Part shown: piece after piece, positions 33,189 to 41,845 of the stretch
Numbering within the stretch: the first letter of the stretch is position 1
Layout: each line of letters starts with the position of its first letter
DNA from: JAVBJN01 sp031546985
Lineage (GTDB): Bacteria > Bacteroidota > Bacteroidia > Chitinophagales > Chitinophagaceae
NCBI GenBank assembly: GCA_031546985.1
Contig: JAVBJN010000019.1
Span: 1-64,000, forward strand
Direction: 5' to 3'
Length of the DNA: 64,000 nucleotides
Position numbers and translations under genes: made by a program
The notes under the pieces: generated by a model
The model's database searches: none
Told to the model about the DNA's origin: nothing
What the model saw: only the letters and a program-made list of their open reading frames with translations

Positions 33189-33227
33189 AAAAAAATAGCG
33201 CCATCCCAGAATGGAAACGACGCTATT
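33189..33227 (-). terminator. Terminator-like hairpin between receptor and enzyme genes
   Basis: On the minus strand, AATAGCG and CGCTATT pair around a structured loop and a seven-T run follows. It lies in the 64 bp between the TonB-receptor gene and the GDPD gene. It may let the receptor be made in excess over the enzymes, or act as an attenuator. Confidence 0.65.
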
Positions 33228-33238
33228 AAGGTTTTGAA

Positions 33239-36200
33239 TTAGAAAGAATAACGCAAACCGATCTGGATCTGGTAAGGATCGCCGTTCAGGCTCGATACAC
33301 CGGTAGCGGTGTTCATGTTGTATACAAATTCTTCTTTCTCGGTGCTGAAACTCTTGATAGAGTAAATGTTTTGTTTACCCAGGTTGTGGCCTACGCCCCA
33401 TGTTTTCTTTAACAGGTTGGCTACGTTAAAGATGTCGATAGTGGCCTCAATGCGGTGTGTTTTATACAGCTTAAAGTTTTTGGCCAGGCGCAGGTCAAAG
33501 GTTCCGTAGAAGCCATTGATACCGCCGTTACGCTCTGCGATCTTGCCGAAGCTTTCGCGGATGTAGTTTTTGAGTCCTTCTTCGGCCTGTGGGTTATCGA
33601 GGATAGCCTGGATGCCCTTTTTAAGATAATCGGGTGTGTTAGGATTGTTAGGATCGTAGATGTAAGCCAGGTCGTTCGAGTTTACGAAGTCGCCGTTCAT
33701 ATTACCACTCACCGCCAGAGAGTAACGGGTGCCGGCAATACCGCTAAAGCGCAGACCGGCAGTGATACCCCAGATGCTGGGTGCGGTGATGTATGATACT
33801 ACTTTGTGGCGGAACTGGTTGTTGGCATAGCTCATTTTGCTCAGGTCGCGCGGATCGTCTTTCACCATCTGGTCGAGGGTAGCGGTATTGGCTACGTTAC
33901 CATTGTAAGAAGTATTGTCTTTAGAATCGTTCCAGGTGTACGAAGCAGAGATCTGCCCATCGCGGAAATAGCGCCAGGTTGCATCCAGTACTACAGCGTA
34001 TTGGTTTTTCTTACCCTCGCTGATCAGCTCCAGCACGCGGCCCAGCTGGTTGGTTTTGCGGCTTTGGGTCCAGTCGGCTACGCCATTGCTGGTTTTAATA
34101 GTATTGGCAGGCACATATACACCACGGTTGGCTTCGCTCTCAATGGTAAAGTAAGGCTGGTCTACCATGTTGCGGTCTACATACATATAGTTGTTGCGCG
34201 CCCAACTGCCATAACCGTTGATACCCACACGCAGGCGGTCGCTGAAGAAGTGGTTGTAAGACAGGTTCATCTTATACAACGTAGGTACTTTGGCGTTTTT
34301 GTTGTTGGCATTGATGGTTACCAGTTTCTGTACACCAGGAATGTCGAACAATTCTTTGCCAGGTGCGGTAGCAGGGTTAGATCGGTAACCCGGGAAATCG
34401 GCACCGGGCACCAGGTTGCCCTGGATATCAACCGAAGCGGTACGGGTACCATCAAACACCATGCTGTTGATCATAGAGTAGGGGTTGAGGCTCGATCCGA
34501 ATATGCCACCACCTACGCGGATAATGTCTGTTCCTTTCTCGTTAATGTTCCAGGTCATTTGTGCACGGGGCTGAATCTGGAAGGTTTTGAGTTTGGTATC
34601 GGTCTGTACATTCAGCAGTTCGGCAGCGGTCTGGTTATATTCACCTGCATTGAGGTATTGTGTATAATCGAGACGCAGACCGGCCATCAGGTCGAGACCC
34701 TTAGCCAGCTTGGTTTCCATCTGGCCATATACGGCAGATGCCAGTGAGTTTACCTTCGTGCTCGGATCGTCTACCATGTAAATTTCGCGGGCATAACGGT
34801 AAGGCGTGTTGTTCTCAAAATTGTCCATGCCGGTATAGTAGAAGCGGCCGTTCATTTCACTGCCATAGCGCGAGTGCATGCGGTTGTACATCACATCGAT
34901 ACCGAAAGTATAGTTGATCTTACGGGTGTTGTAATACAGGTTGTCTACCAGTTGTATCACATTGCCCTTAAACCACTCGGGGCTGAAACGCTGGCCACCC
35001 AGCTCAATAGAGTTGAAATAGTTGGTAGTGCCCGAAGTAGATTTTACGTTTTCAACGATAGCGCGCGGAATGCTCTCGGCCGGCAACTGGTCGCTGGGCA
35101 ATACTTTTACGTTTTCGGTAAAATGCTGCACTTTGAGTTCGTTGGTCAGATTGGGGCCCAGTACCGAACGTAGCGATGCCATCAGGCTGTTGTCCCATTT
35201 TTTACGGTTAATGTACACCTCGTACATGTTAATGCCCGAGTTGTCGCCTTCCGATTGGTTGTCCATCTCGTACACAAAGTTGTTGCGGATGGTAAGCAGG
35301 TTGGTAGAGTTGAGCTGCCAGTCGATACGGGCAAATACCGCGTCGGTGCCTTTGCGTTTATCAAATGCGCCAAACTGGGGCGAATTGGCTACACCATATT
35401 TACTCTGCGCTATGCCCTGGAATTGGTCCAGTGTAGCCTGGGTAACTTTATTGGCGGCCTCATCGGCAGGCGATTGTATGTTGGCAATGTAGAGCGGGCG
35501 GGAGTCGGCCTGGTGATCCCATGCCAGAAAGAAGTGTGCACGGTCTTTAACCAGAGCGCCACCCAGTGATGCACCATACTGGTAGGTAGAGAACTCCGTG
35601 TTGCGTTTGTTGCCGCGAATATCATACGGGCTGGAGAGCCAGTTGGTACGCGCATAGGTAAAGGCGCTACCCGAAAGGGTGTTGGTCCCCTGCTTGGTAA
35701 CGGTACTGATGGTACCACCACCTGCACGGCCATTGGTTACATCATATTCGTTGGTTACCACTTTAAACTCGCGAATGGCTTCCATCGAGATAGAATAGGC
35801 GCTGGAAGTACTACCGCCGGCAATGGTACCGCGCGAGGTCATACCATCGATGGTATAGTTGGTAGAAGAAGCCAGCTGACCGCCGAGGCTGCTGCCGTTG
35901 CTCAACGGAGAAAGGTCTATCAGCGAGGTGAAGTTACGGCCGTTTACAGGCATCTTGTCGATCTCTTTGGCAGTGATGGCCGTAGAGGAACCGAGGCTTT
36001 TGATATTATCTCTGAGGGAGCTGCCTACAATCTCTACCGTTTTCATTTCGGTAGCATTATTGGCCATTTCAAAGTCTACCGGCAAGTGATCGCCCTGGCT
36101 CAATGTAAAACCCGATTTCTGTTGTTTGCCCAGGCCCATAAAGGAAACGGCAACGGTATAGGGGCCACCCAGCGGAAGCTGTTTAATGGTGTATTCGCCT

Positions 36201-36397
36201 TTGTCGTTGGTCATGGTAGACGTATGGAAACCTGTAGATTCGTTTTTAACGGTTACCAGCGCTCCTACTACCGGACCGGCTTTGTGCTCCATTACCTTAC
36301 CGGAAACGGCAGCCATGGAACCCTGTGCATATACTGCCATATTGGAGCAGAGCATCAGGGCACCGGCTGCGCTTAAGCCTGTAATTGTTCTTAACAT
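33239..36397 (-). CDS. Oar-like TonB-dependent receptor
   Basis: A 1052-residue outer-membrane protein: signal peptide 1-24, carboxypeptidase regulatory-like domain (about 28-115; SGKVMEHKAGPVVGALVTVKN), plug (about 130-250; MPVNGRNFTSLIDLSPLSNG), and a 22-strand barrel ending in the canonical LRYSF. The plug is of the Oar type. It heads a cluster of phosphodiester-cleaving enzymes, so its cargo may be a phosphorylated compound such as a glycerophosphodiester or nucleotide (inference). No SusD-like lipoprotein is present. Confidence 0.88.
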   Translation of the reverse strand: MLRTITGLSAAGALMLCSNMAVYAQGSMAAVSGKVMEHKAGPVVGALVTVKNESTGFHTSTMTNDKGEYTIKQLPLGGPYTVAVSFMGLGKQQKSGFTLSQGDHLPVDFEMANNATEMKTVEIVGSSLRDNIKSLGSSTAITAKEIDKMPVNGRNFTSLIDLSPLSNGSSLGGQLASSTNYTIDGMTSRGTIAGGSTSSAYSISMEAIREFKVVTNEYDVTNGRAGGGTISTVTKQGTNTLSGSAFTYARTNWLSSPYDIRGNKRNTEFSTYQYGASLGGALVKDRAHFFLAWDHQADSRPLYIANIQSPADEAANKVTQATLDQFQGIAQSKYGVANSPQFGAFDKRKGTDAVFARIDWQLNSTNLLTIRNNFVYEMDNQSEGDNSGINMYEVYINRKKWDNSLMASLRSVLGPNLTNELKVQHFTENVKVLPSDQLPAESIPRAIVENVKSTSGTTNYFNSIELGGQRFSPEWFKGNVIQLVDNLYYNTRKINYTFGIDVMYNRMHSRYGSEMNGRFYYTGMDNFENNTPYRYAREIYMVDDPSTKVNSLASAVYGQMETKLAKGLDLMAGLRLDYTQYLNAGEYNQTAAELLNVQTDTKLKTFQIQPRAQMTWNINEKGTDIIRVGGGIFGSSLNPYSMINSMVFDGTRTASVDIQGNLVPGADFPGYRSNPATAPGKELFDIPGVQKLVTINANNKNAKVPTLYKMNLSYNHFFSDRLRVGINGYGSWARNNYMYVDRNMVDQPYFTIESEANRGVYVPANTIKTSNGVADWTQSRKTNQLGRVLELISEGKKNQYAVVLDATWRYFRDGQISASYTWNDSKDNTSYNGNVANTATLDQMVKDDPRDLSKMSYANNQFRHKVVSYITAPSIWGITAGLRFSGIAGTRYSLAVSGNMNGDFVNSNDLAYIYDPNNPNTPDYLKKGIQAILDNPQAEEGLKNYIRESFGKIAERNGGINGFYGTFDLRLAKNFKLYKTHRIEATIDIFNVANLLKKTWGVGHNLGKQNIYSIKSFSTEKEEFVYNMNTATGVSSLNGDPYQIQIGLRYSF

Positions 36398-36506
36398 ACT
36401 AGTTTGTTTGAGTGGTTATGTAAAGGTTTAAGTGTGGAAATGAGGGCCCCGTATCCCGGTTGGTATACCGGAATGCAGGTTGGTGCGTCCTTAAAAATTG
36501 TTGGGG

Positions 36507-37136
36507 TTAGAGTGCCTTCGTAATGGAGGTAGCTATTTTAGATGAACTCTTACGGCTGATTTGTGTAACCCGCTCGGCAGGCTCTAGTTTCATAGCAGTG
36601 AAAAACTGGTTGCCGGTATATACTTGCTTTCTGTCTTTATTGTAAAGGGTGTAGCTGATGATGTGAAACAGCGTGCGCATGGGCTTTTCCTGCCATTTGA
36701 GGTAGTGCTGGTTAAGCACCAGCAGGTACTCTGCATGTGTATTATTGAGCAGTTGCTGAAACTCTTCCTGCGAAACCTTGTTCAGGTCTGAGTTGCAGCT
36801 TTCTCCTTCTCCGTGCACAGCTATCTTTTCTGTTACCTTGAGGCAGGTTTGTTCTGTAGCGGTAATGAAGCGGTATGCGCCATTGGGTGTGGCAGAAACA
36901 ATGTTGGCGGCAATAATGCGGTTGTAGTGGTGGTCAATGCTATCGGCCTGCATGCCTGTTTCCTTCGCTATCATATCATCATAATAGTAGTTGGACTTTA
37001 CATTGTGGTGGAGGCCCACAATAAGTACCTGGGTTGGTTGTTGGGTAGGGTTGTCGGTTTGGTCTTTTATTCCCCATGAAACTTCAGGTACATGAACAAA
37101 CAATAGCAAGCTTATCAATACCCCGATATTTTTCAT
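36507..37136 (-). CDS. Exported protein of unknown function
   Basis: A 209-residue protein with a signal peptide (MKNIGVLISLLLFVHVPEVSWG). The mature part starts VLIVGLHHNVKSNYYYDD and ends Ser/Lys-rich. No domain was recognised. One pair of cysteines (EQTC and GESC, about 30 residues apart) could form a disulphide. A TACTTTTG -7 box on the minus strand (37160-37153) lies just before the ATG, leaving a leader of about 10 nt. It is upstream of the TonB receptor by 110 bp on the same strand and may be in the same regulon. Confidence 0.55.
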   Translation of the reverse strand: MKNIGVLISLLLFVHVPEVSWGIKDQTDNPTQQPTQVLIVGLHHNVKSNYYYDDMIAKETGMQADSIDHHYNRIIAANIVSATPNGAYRFITATEQTCLKVTEKIAVHGEGESCNSDLNKVSQEEFQQLLNNTHAEYLLVLNQHYLKWQEKPMRTLFHIISYTLYNKDRKQVYTGNQFFTAMKLEPAERVTQISRKSSSKIATSITKAL

Positions 37137-37726
37137 TGTAATTATTTTTTTGCAAAAGTACCGGAGCAGTGTTATGGGCTTGTTAAAATGGTATTACGCT
37201 TGCATGACCTGTGTGTTAACAAGAAGGGGTGAAAGTATAACGTGTGTTTATTATTTGGTATTTGCTGATACTGTGGAATCTAATGTTTACGCAGGTTTTG
37301 ACGGATGACTGTATTTTAATCACTTGATTTGTCAATGCTTGTGTGCTGGTATTGCAAGGCTGTTGTGAGGTGTGTAATCAATAAAATATGTAATTCAGTT
37401 GTTTTTGAAATAGTTGTTACCTACAACTAGATACGCATAAAAAGACCGGGATAGAACATGTTTCCGTTTTGATTGAAAAGGTTCTATCCCGGCACTTTAT
37501 TGGTTCAGTAAAAAATCCCCGCCGTAGTAGTATGGTGGGATTACTGTTTATCGCTTATTGGCATGAATGTTTGATAGCGATTATAAATTGTGTGGCATTT
37601 TTACTATTAGGTGCCGTATAGATGTATTTTATAAACGATTTGATTAATAAATCATATGAATATTTTATTGGATGAAATGCTTGCAGGCGTTACATTTGGG
37701 CCAACTACCCTGTAACGGACACCCCA
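37137..37726. other. Divergent intergenic region upstream of the propeller kinase
   Basis: No gene is seen in 590 bp of A+T-rich DNA. It contains a perfect 12-bp inverted repeat (ccgggatagaac at 37446-37457 and its complement at 37481-37492) around a 23-nt loop, with no T-run after it, and the promoter of the kinase gene at 37667-37698. It could hold operator sites or a small RNA; neither can be shown from the sequence. Confidence 0.5.
37667..37698 (+). promoter_or_regulatory. Promoter of the propeller kinase gene
   Basis: ATTG (37667-37670), 20 bp, TACATTTG (37691-37698): a good Bacteroidota consensus. The ATG at 37727 leaves a leader of about 23 nt. Confidence 0.65.
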
Positions 37727-40459
37727 ATGAAAAAGAAGCTAATTGTTGTAGCAACGCTAGCCATCATCGTATGGTGCTGTAAGCAGGCAACAGCTCAAAC
37801 CCGCGATCACTCTACCTATCATATTACACACTTTACCGATGCCGAAGGGTTGGTGCAGAATACCGTTAAATCCATTGCTACAGATAATGAAGGCTATCTC
37901 TGGATAGCTACAGAAGCAGGTCTTACCCGCTTTGACGGCAGTAGCTTCTCTAGTTTTAATGTATACAATTCACCGCTCTCTGCCGGCCGGATGCATTTTT
38001 TGTACCGTACCGGTGCCGGAGGGCCATTGTATGTCATCTCTGACTTTAATAAAAAAATAGTGCTCTCCTGCGGTAAGCCCAAAGAGTTACCCGATTCGCT
38101 AAGTCGTACAGAATTGCTGTACCTGGCCGATCACAAGGCCGCATACCGGAACTCTTATATGCCTGCCAATCATTTTATAAACAGGGCCAGCGGGCAGGTG
38201 TTTGAATATAAGAATGGTGTGCTCTTTTGCGAGATGGCGGGCAGCCGTAAACCGGTGTTAACGGGTTTCGATATGCATGCGCACCGCATCATTTCTGCCT
38301 TTTATGATACTGCAACACATACGGTTTTTCTAGGTAGTGTGAACAACGGGCTATTCATTTGCCGGGAAAAAGCCTTTACGCCTTTACTTTCCAACCGGGT
38401 GCATTATGTGCATATGCCTTTAGGTGAGGCGGGGTTACTAACGGGTGAGGGCTTATATGCCGACCGGGCAGGCAATACTGCTTTTTGGCCTGAAATCGAG
38501 AAGCGGTCTGACTTTGTTACTTTGCTGCAGGACAACCAGCAGCGGATATGGACAGAGCGTGGCAATTGCATTTCGGTGTTTTCGCCGGATGGGAAACGGG
38601 AGCTGCGCCGCTATTGTCTTAATGCCAGTATTATACCACGCCGCTTATTGCAGGCATCTGACAGTACCATTTGGGTGGGTACGCTGGAGCATGGCATTTG
38701 GTACCTGGCACCAGGGGCTTCTACGTTTCAGTTTTTACCGGGTACCGCATCGTTGCTCAACATTAGTTACCTGGCCGAGCAATCTCCCGGCCGTATACTG
38801 GCTGGCACTGCTTCGGGGCTTCACCTGGTTACGAAAAACAGCGACAAGCCCCAATTGCTTATTCCTTTAAAAGACCTTAAGTCTATCCTGGTTTGCGGGC
38901 CCAATGAAGTATGGATAAGCACTTACAGCGAGGGATTATTTCTCTACCGCAACAACCGTTATATCCGTTTACCTTTTGATTACAATGGTTGGCTGGCACC
39001 CACGCATTGTATTGTGGCCGACCGGTATGGCTCTTTGTGGTTGTCTACCAATAAAGGATTGTACCAGGCTTCCAGAAAAGATCTGCTGGCCTATGCGTAT
39101 GGTAAAACGTCTGATGTTTATTACCACTATTACAATAAAGAAAACGGGTTTAACATCAATGAGTTTAACGGTACCTGCCAGCCTTGCGGTATCATGTGGC
39201 CCGATGGCTTATTGTCTTTCCCTTCCATGAACGGGCTGGTCTTTTTTGATCCGCTGCAAGCCCGGCCCATATTTCCGGACAAAGGCATTTATATCGATTA
39301 TATCGAAACAGAAGATACCGCACATGCCGTGCTTACTACAGATACTATAACCACTAAAGCGGGCATGAAATGGATTAATCTATTGGTATCGACCCCGTTT
39401 ATGGGCAATAAAAATAACCTGCGGTTGGAGTACCGGCTGGCGGGCTACGACGATGTGCATGAATGGCAGGTATTGGATGAGCATAAACGCATACGGTACA
39501 CCTCGCTGCCGCCGGGGAAATACCAGTTGGTGATCCGCAAACTGAATGGATTTGGCGCGGGGAACTATACGTATAAAAACATACTTATTGAGGTGCCGCC
39601 CTTCTTTTACCAAACAGTATGGTTTGCCGTGTTGTGCGGTATAGGAGTAATGGCCATGCTGTTTTTCTACATCCGTTGGCGTTTCAGAAAAATAGAGCGG
39701 TTAAACAGAAAACTGGAATTAAAAATTGAAGAACGCACGGTAGAATTGCAAAGCCTGGTAAACGCGTTGGTGGTGTCGGAAAATAAGATAAAGGAGCATG
39801 CCGATAAGCAGGAGAAGATTAATGCTGCTATTACGCATGATATTATTTCTCCTTTACATTACCTCACCGATATGTCAGAAACGATAGCCGAGCAGCCCGC
39901 ATCAGATGCTGAAATAAGGAAATACATGCTGCATATGCGTACCACTACGCGGCAGGTGTACAACTACAGCCAAAACCTTTCGCGGTATATTAAGCAACAA
40001 TCTGTTTATAAGCCCGAGCGGCTGGCAGAAGAGATCGCTTTGCACACATTGGTACAGGATGTGATAGCCGATTTTACCATTCTTGCATCCAACCAATCGA
40101 ACCGCATGCGCAACGAAATTGATCGTACAATAAGTGTACGGTCGGAACCCGATATTTTACGGATCATATTGCACAACCTGGTAGATAATGCCAATAAGTA
40201 CACCCACAACGGAAGCATTGTAATACGTGCCGCAAAAGCCCAGGGTATGTGTGCCGTTACCATTACAGATACGGGTTTGGGCATGCCCGATGCTGTTTTG
40301 CAGTGGTGCAATGATAATGGGCTATCGCCGGTGCCTGGCCATTCGGGTATTGGTTTGTTGCTGGTAAAAGAACTGGCCACCAGGCTTTATATCCAGCTTG
40401 CGGCAAGCCATAATACACCCGCCGGAACGAAGATAACCCTGTACATTCCTTATGGGTAG
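37727..40459 (+). CDS. Two-component regulator-propeller sensor histidine kinase
   Basis: A 910-residue membrane kinase. Signal peptide 1-23. The periplasmic sensor is a series of Reg_prop blades (GLVQNTVKSIATDNEGYLWIATEAGLTRFDG and repeats such as DRYGSLWLSTNKGLY), then a Y_Y_Y domain (about 560-620; EYRLAGYDD...YTSLPPGKYQL). One membrane helix at about 628-650 is followed by a coiled linker. The catalytic core has the H-box ITHDIISPLHYL (His about 705), N-box NLVDNANKYTHNG, DTGLGMP and GHSGIGLLL. There is no receiver domain, so it is not the hybrid type common in gut Bacteroides. The convergent LuxR-type regulator ends 5 bp away and is its likely partner. Confidence 0.9.
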   Translation: MKKKLIVVATLAIIVWCCKQATAQTRDHSTYHITHFTDAEGLVQNTVKSIATDNEGYLWIATEAGLTRFDGSSFSSFNVYNSPLSAGRMHFLYRTGAGGPLYVISDFNKKIVLSCGKPKELPDSLSRTELLYLADHKAAYRNSYMPANHFINRASGQVFEYKNGVLFCEMAGSRKPVLTGFDMHAHRIISAFYDTATHTVFLGSVNNGLFICREKAFTPLLSNRVHYVHMPLGEAGLLTGEGLYADRAGNTAFWPEIEKRSDFVTLLQDNQQRIWTERGNCISVFSPDGKRELRRYCLNASIIPRRLLQASDSTIWVGTLEHGIWYLAPGASTFQFLPGTASLLNISYLAEQSPGRILAGTASGLHLVTKNSDKPQLLIPLKDLKSILVCGPNEVWISTYSEGLFLYRNNRYIRLPFDYNGWLAPTHCIVADRYGSLWLSTNKGLYQASRKDLLAYAYGKTSDVYYHYYNKENGFNINEFNGTCQPCGIMWPDGLLSFPSMNGLVFFDPLQARPIFPDKGIYIDYIETEDTAHAVLTTDTITTKAGMKWINLLVSTPFMGNKNNLRLEYRLAGYDDVHEWQVLDEHKRIRYTSLPPGKYQLVIRKLNGFGAGNYTYKNILIEVPPFFYQTVWFAVLCGIGVMAMLFFYIRWRFRKIERLNRKLELKIEERTVELQSLVNALVVSENKIKEHADKQEKINAAITHDIISPLHYLTDMSETIAEQPASDAEIRKYMLHMRTTTRQVYNYSQNLSRYIKQQSVYKPERLAEEIALHTLVQDVIADFTILASNQSNRMRNEIDRTISVRSEPDILRIILHNLVDNANKYTHNGSIVIRAAKAQGMCAVTITDTGLGMPDAVLQWCNDNGLSPVPGHSGIGLLLVKELATRLYIQLAASHNTPAGTKITLYIPYG

Positions 40460-40464
40460 CAGGT

Positions 40465-41115
40465 TTACAGGTTAGTTTCAAACATCCTCATTTTATCGAG
40501 GAGTTCTACAATATTGGTTACCTCTGTTTTCTTGAATATCCTGAATTTATAAGTGTTTACAGAAGAAGTGCTGATGTTTAGCGCATTCGATATTTCCAGC
40601 AGTCCCTTGCCTTTTACGAGCATGCCGGCTACCTCTATTTCGCGGTCGGAGAGCGATTCCATGCCAATGGGCTTGTGTCCTTTCTGGTTTCTGATCTGGC
40701 TCAGCATAATTTTGCCCATGTTTTCGCTGATGTACTGTTTGTCCTGCAGTATGCATAAAATGGCATTTTCGAGTTCATCGGTGCCGGCCGTTTTACTCAG
40801 GTAGCCATGTGCGCCAGCTTTGAGGTACCTTAATCCGTATAGTTCTTCGCTCAGGGCCGATAGTATGAGCACTTTAATGTGTTTGTTGCGGAGAAAAATA
40901 TGGTCGAGCATTTTTATGCTGTTGCCGCCCGGCATATTAATATCGAGCAGGAGCAAGTCGGCAGTATGTTCCTTTACCAGTCTCAATACTTCGTCAAAAG
41001 TTGCTGCCTCATAAATGGTACAGTCGGCAAACATTTTCCGGAGCCTAGTGGCCATACCGTCGCGTACGATAGCATGGTCATCGGCAATTAAGAAAGTCTT
41101 GGTTGCGGTTAGCAT
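40465..41115 (-). CDS. NarL/LuxR-family response regulator
   Basis: A 216-residue regulator. The receiver domain has DDH (11-13), phospho-acceptor Asp in LLLLDINMPGG (about 58) and Lys in GYLSKTAG. The LuxR-type helix-turn-helix at about 150-210 reads LSDREIEVAGMLVKGKGLLEISNALNIS, then the VNTYKFRIFKK recognition helix. It is encoded tail-to-tail with the propeller kinase, so the two likely act together though they are not in one transcript. A TATCTTTC box upstream is near the promoter consensus. Confidence 0.9.
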   Translation of the reverse strand: MLTATKTFLIADDHAIVRDGMATRLRKMFADCTIYEAATFDEVLRLVKEHTADLLLLDINMPGGNSIKMLDHIFLRNKHIKVLILSALSEELYGLRYLKAGAHGYLSKTAGTDELENAILCILQDKQYISENMGKIMLSQIRNQKGHKPIGMESLSDREIEVAGMLVKGKGLLEISNALNISTSSVNTYKFRIFKKTEVTNIVELLDKMRMFETNL

Positions 41116-41254
41116 TGGTGGTGTTGTGCAATTGGTTTTCGTTCCGAAAGATATCTAATATTTTATGATGATGGAATGGGGTAGGTCTACTTTTTAATCG
41201 ATTGATCACCAATCAGTAACCGGAATTATCAATTTTCGTGATGTGATATGTCAA

Positions 41255-41294
41255 TTAAATAGTTTGATATTTAACTGTTTTGGTTTTACCTTTG
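41255..41294 (+). promoter_or_regulatory. Promoter and overlapping operator of the MarR efflux operon
   Basis: TTTG (41263-41266), 20 bp, TACCTTTG (41287-41294) forms an almost ideal promoter. The dyad TTAAATA-gtttga-TATTTAA (41255-41274) covers the -33 box, and the segment AGTTTGATATTTAACT (41261-41276) recurs inverted before the channel gene (41804-41819). A repressor bound here would block the polymerase. The ATG is only 4 bp after the -7 box, so the transcript is probably leaderless. Confidence 0.7.
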
Positions 41295-41298
41295 TGTT

Positions 41299-41763
41299 AT
41301 GAAAGTGCAAGGGCCAAAAGAGTTGTCGAAGTTTATTGAACTTACAGATGTCATCCAGGGTATTCGGGATGCCATGCGGCAACACATGCGTACCAGACTG
41401 AGAGAACATAATTACGACATCACTTTTGAGATGCTGGAAGTGCTGCTGGTATTGTGGAAACGAGATAAACGTAACCAGCAGGAAATTGCAGATGCCGTAC
41501 GCAAGAATAAAGCGAGCCTAACTTCATTGCTCGATAATCTTACAGCGAGGAAACTGGTTTTTCGCCACCCGGACCCCAACGACCGCCGCAACAATATCAT
41601 TTCGCTGACCAAAGAGGGTATTGCATATGAAGACAAGCTGGTGCCGCTGATTACGGAGTTTTATGAAACTTTCCGCGACGATTTTGAAGGCCTTCAGCTA
41701 GACATTATTACACAATCTCTTAAACAATTGTATTCCAGTATCCTGGAAAAAGGCAAGTCCTGA
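41299..41763 (+). CDS. MarR-family repressor
   Basis: A 154-residue winged-helix regulator. The DNA-binding core is VLLVLWKRDKRNQQEIADAVRKNKASLTSLLDNLTARKLVFRHPDPNDRRNNIISLTKEG, with the typical wing DPNDRRN. Family members repress efflux genes and let go on binding phenolic or drug-like ligands. It is the first gene of a tripartite efflux operon and its own promoter carries a matching dyad, so autoregulation and control of the pump are likely. The ATG is supported by the position of the -7 box; no ribosome-binding leader is present. Confidence 0.9.
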   Translation: MKVQGPKELSKFIELTDVIQGIRDAMRQHMRTRLREHNYDITFEMLEVLLVLWKRDKRNQQEIADAVRKNKASLTSLLDNLTARKLVFRHPDPNDRRNNIISLTKEGIAYEDKLVPLITEFYETFRDDFEGLQLDIITQSLKQLYSSILEKGKS

Positions 41764-41803
41764 CACCTTATGACCGCATAACGTGTCTTTTTCTTACCCT
41801 AAT

Positions 41804-41819
41804 AGTTAAATATCAAACA
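41804..41819 (-). promoter_or_regulatory. Second candidate MarR operator, before the channel gene
   Basis: agttaaatatcaaaca is the inverted copy of the segment at 41261-41276, with 15 of 16 positions equal. It lies 27 bp before the GTG start of the TolC-type gene, in the 82-bp gap after marR. No TAnnTTTG box is visible here, so whether it controls a second promoter is unclear. Confidence 0.6.
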
Positions 41820-41845
41820 GTCATAACTTAAACTAAATATAAGCA

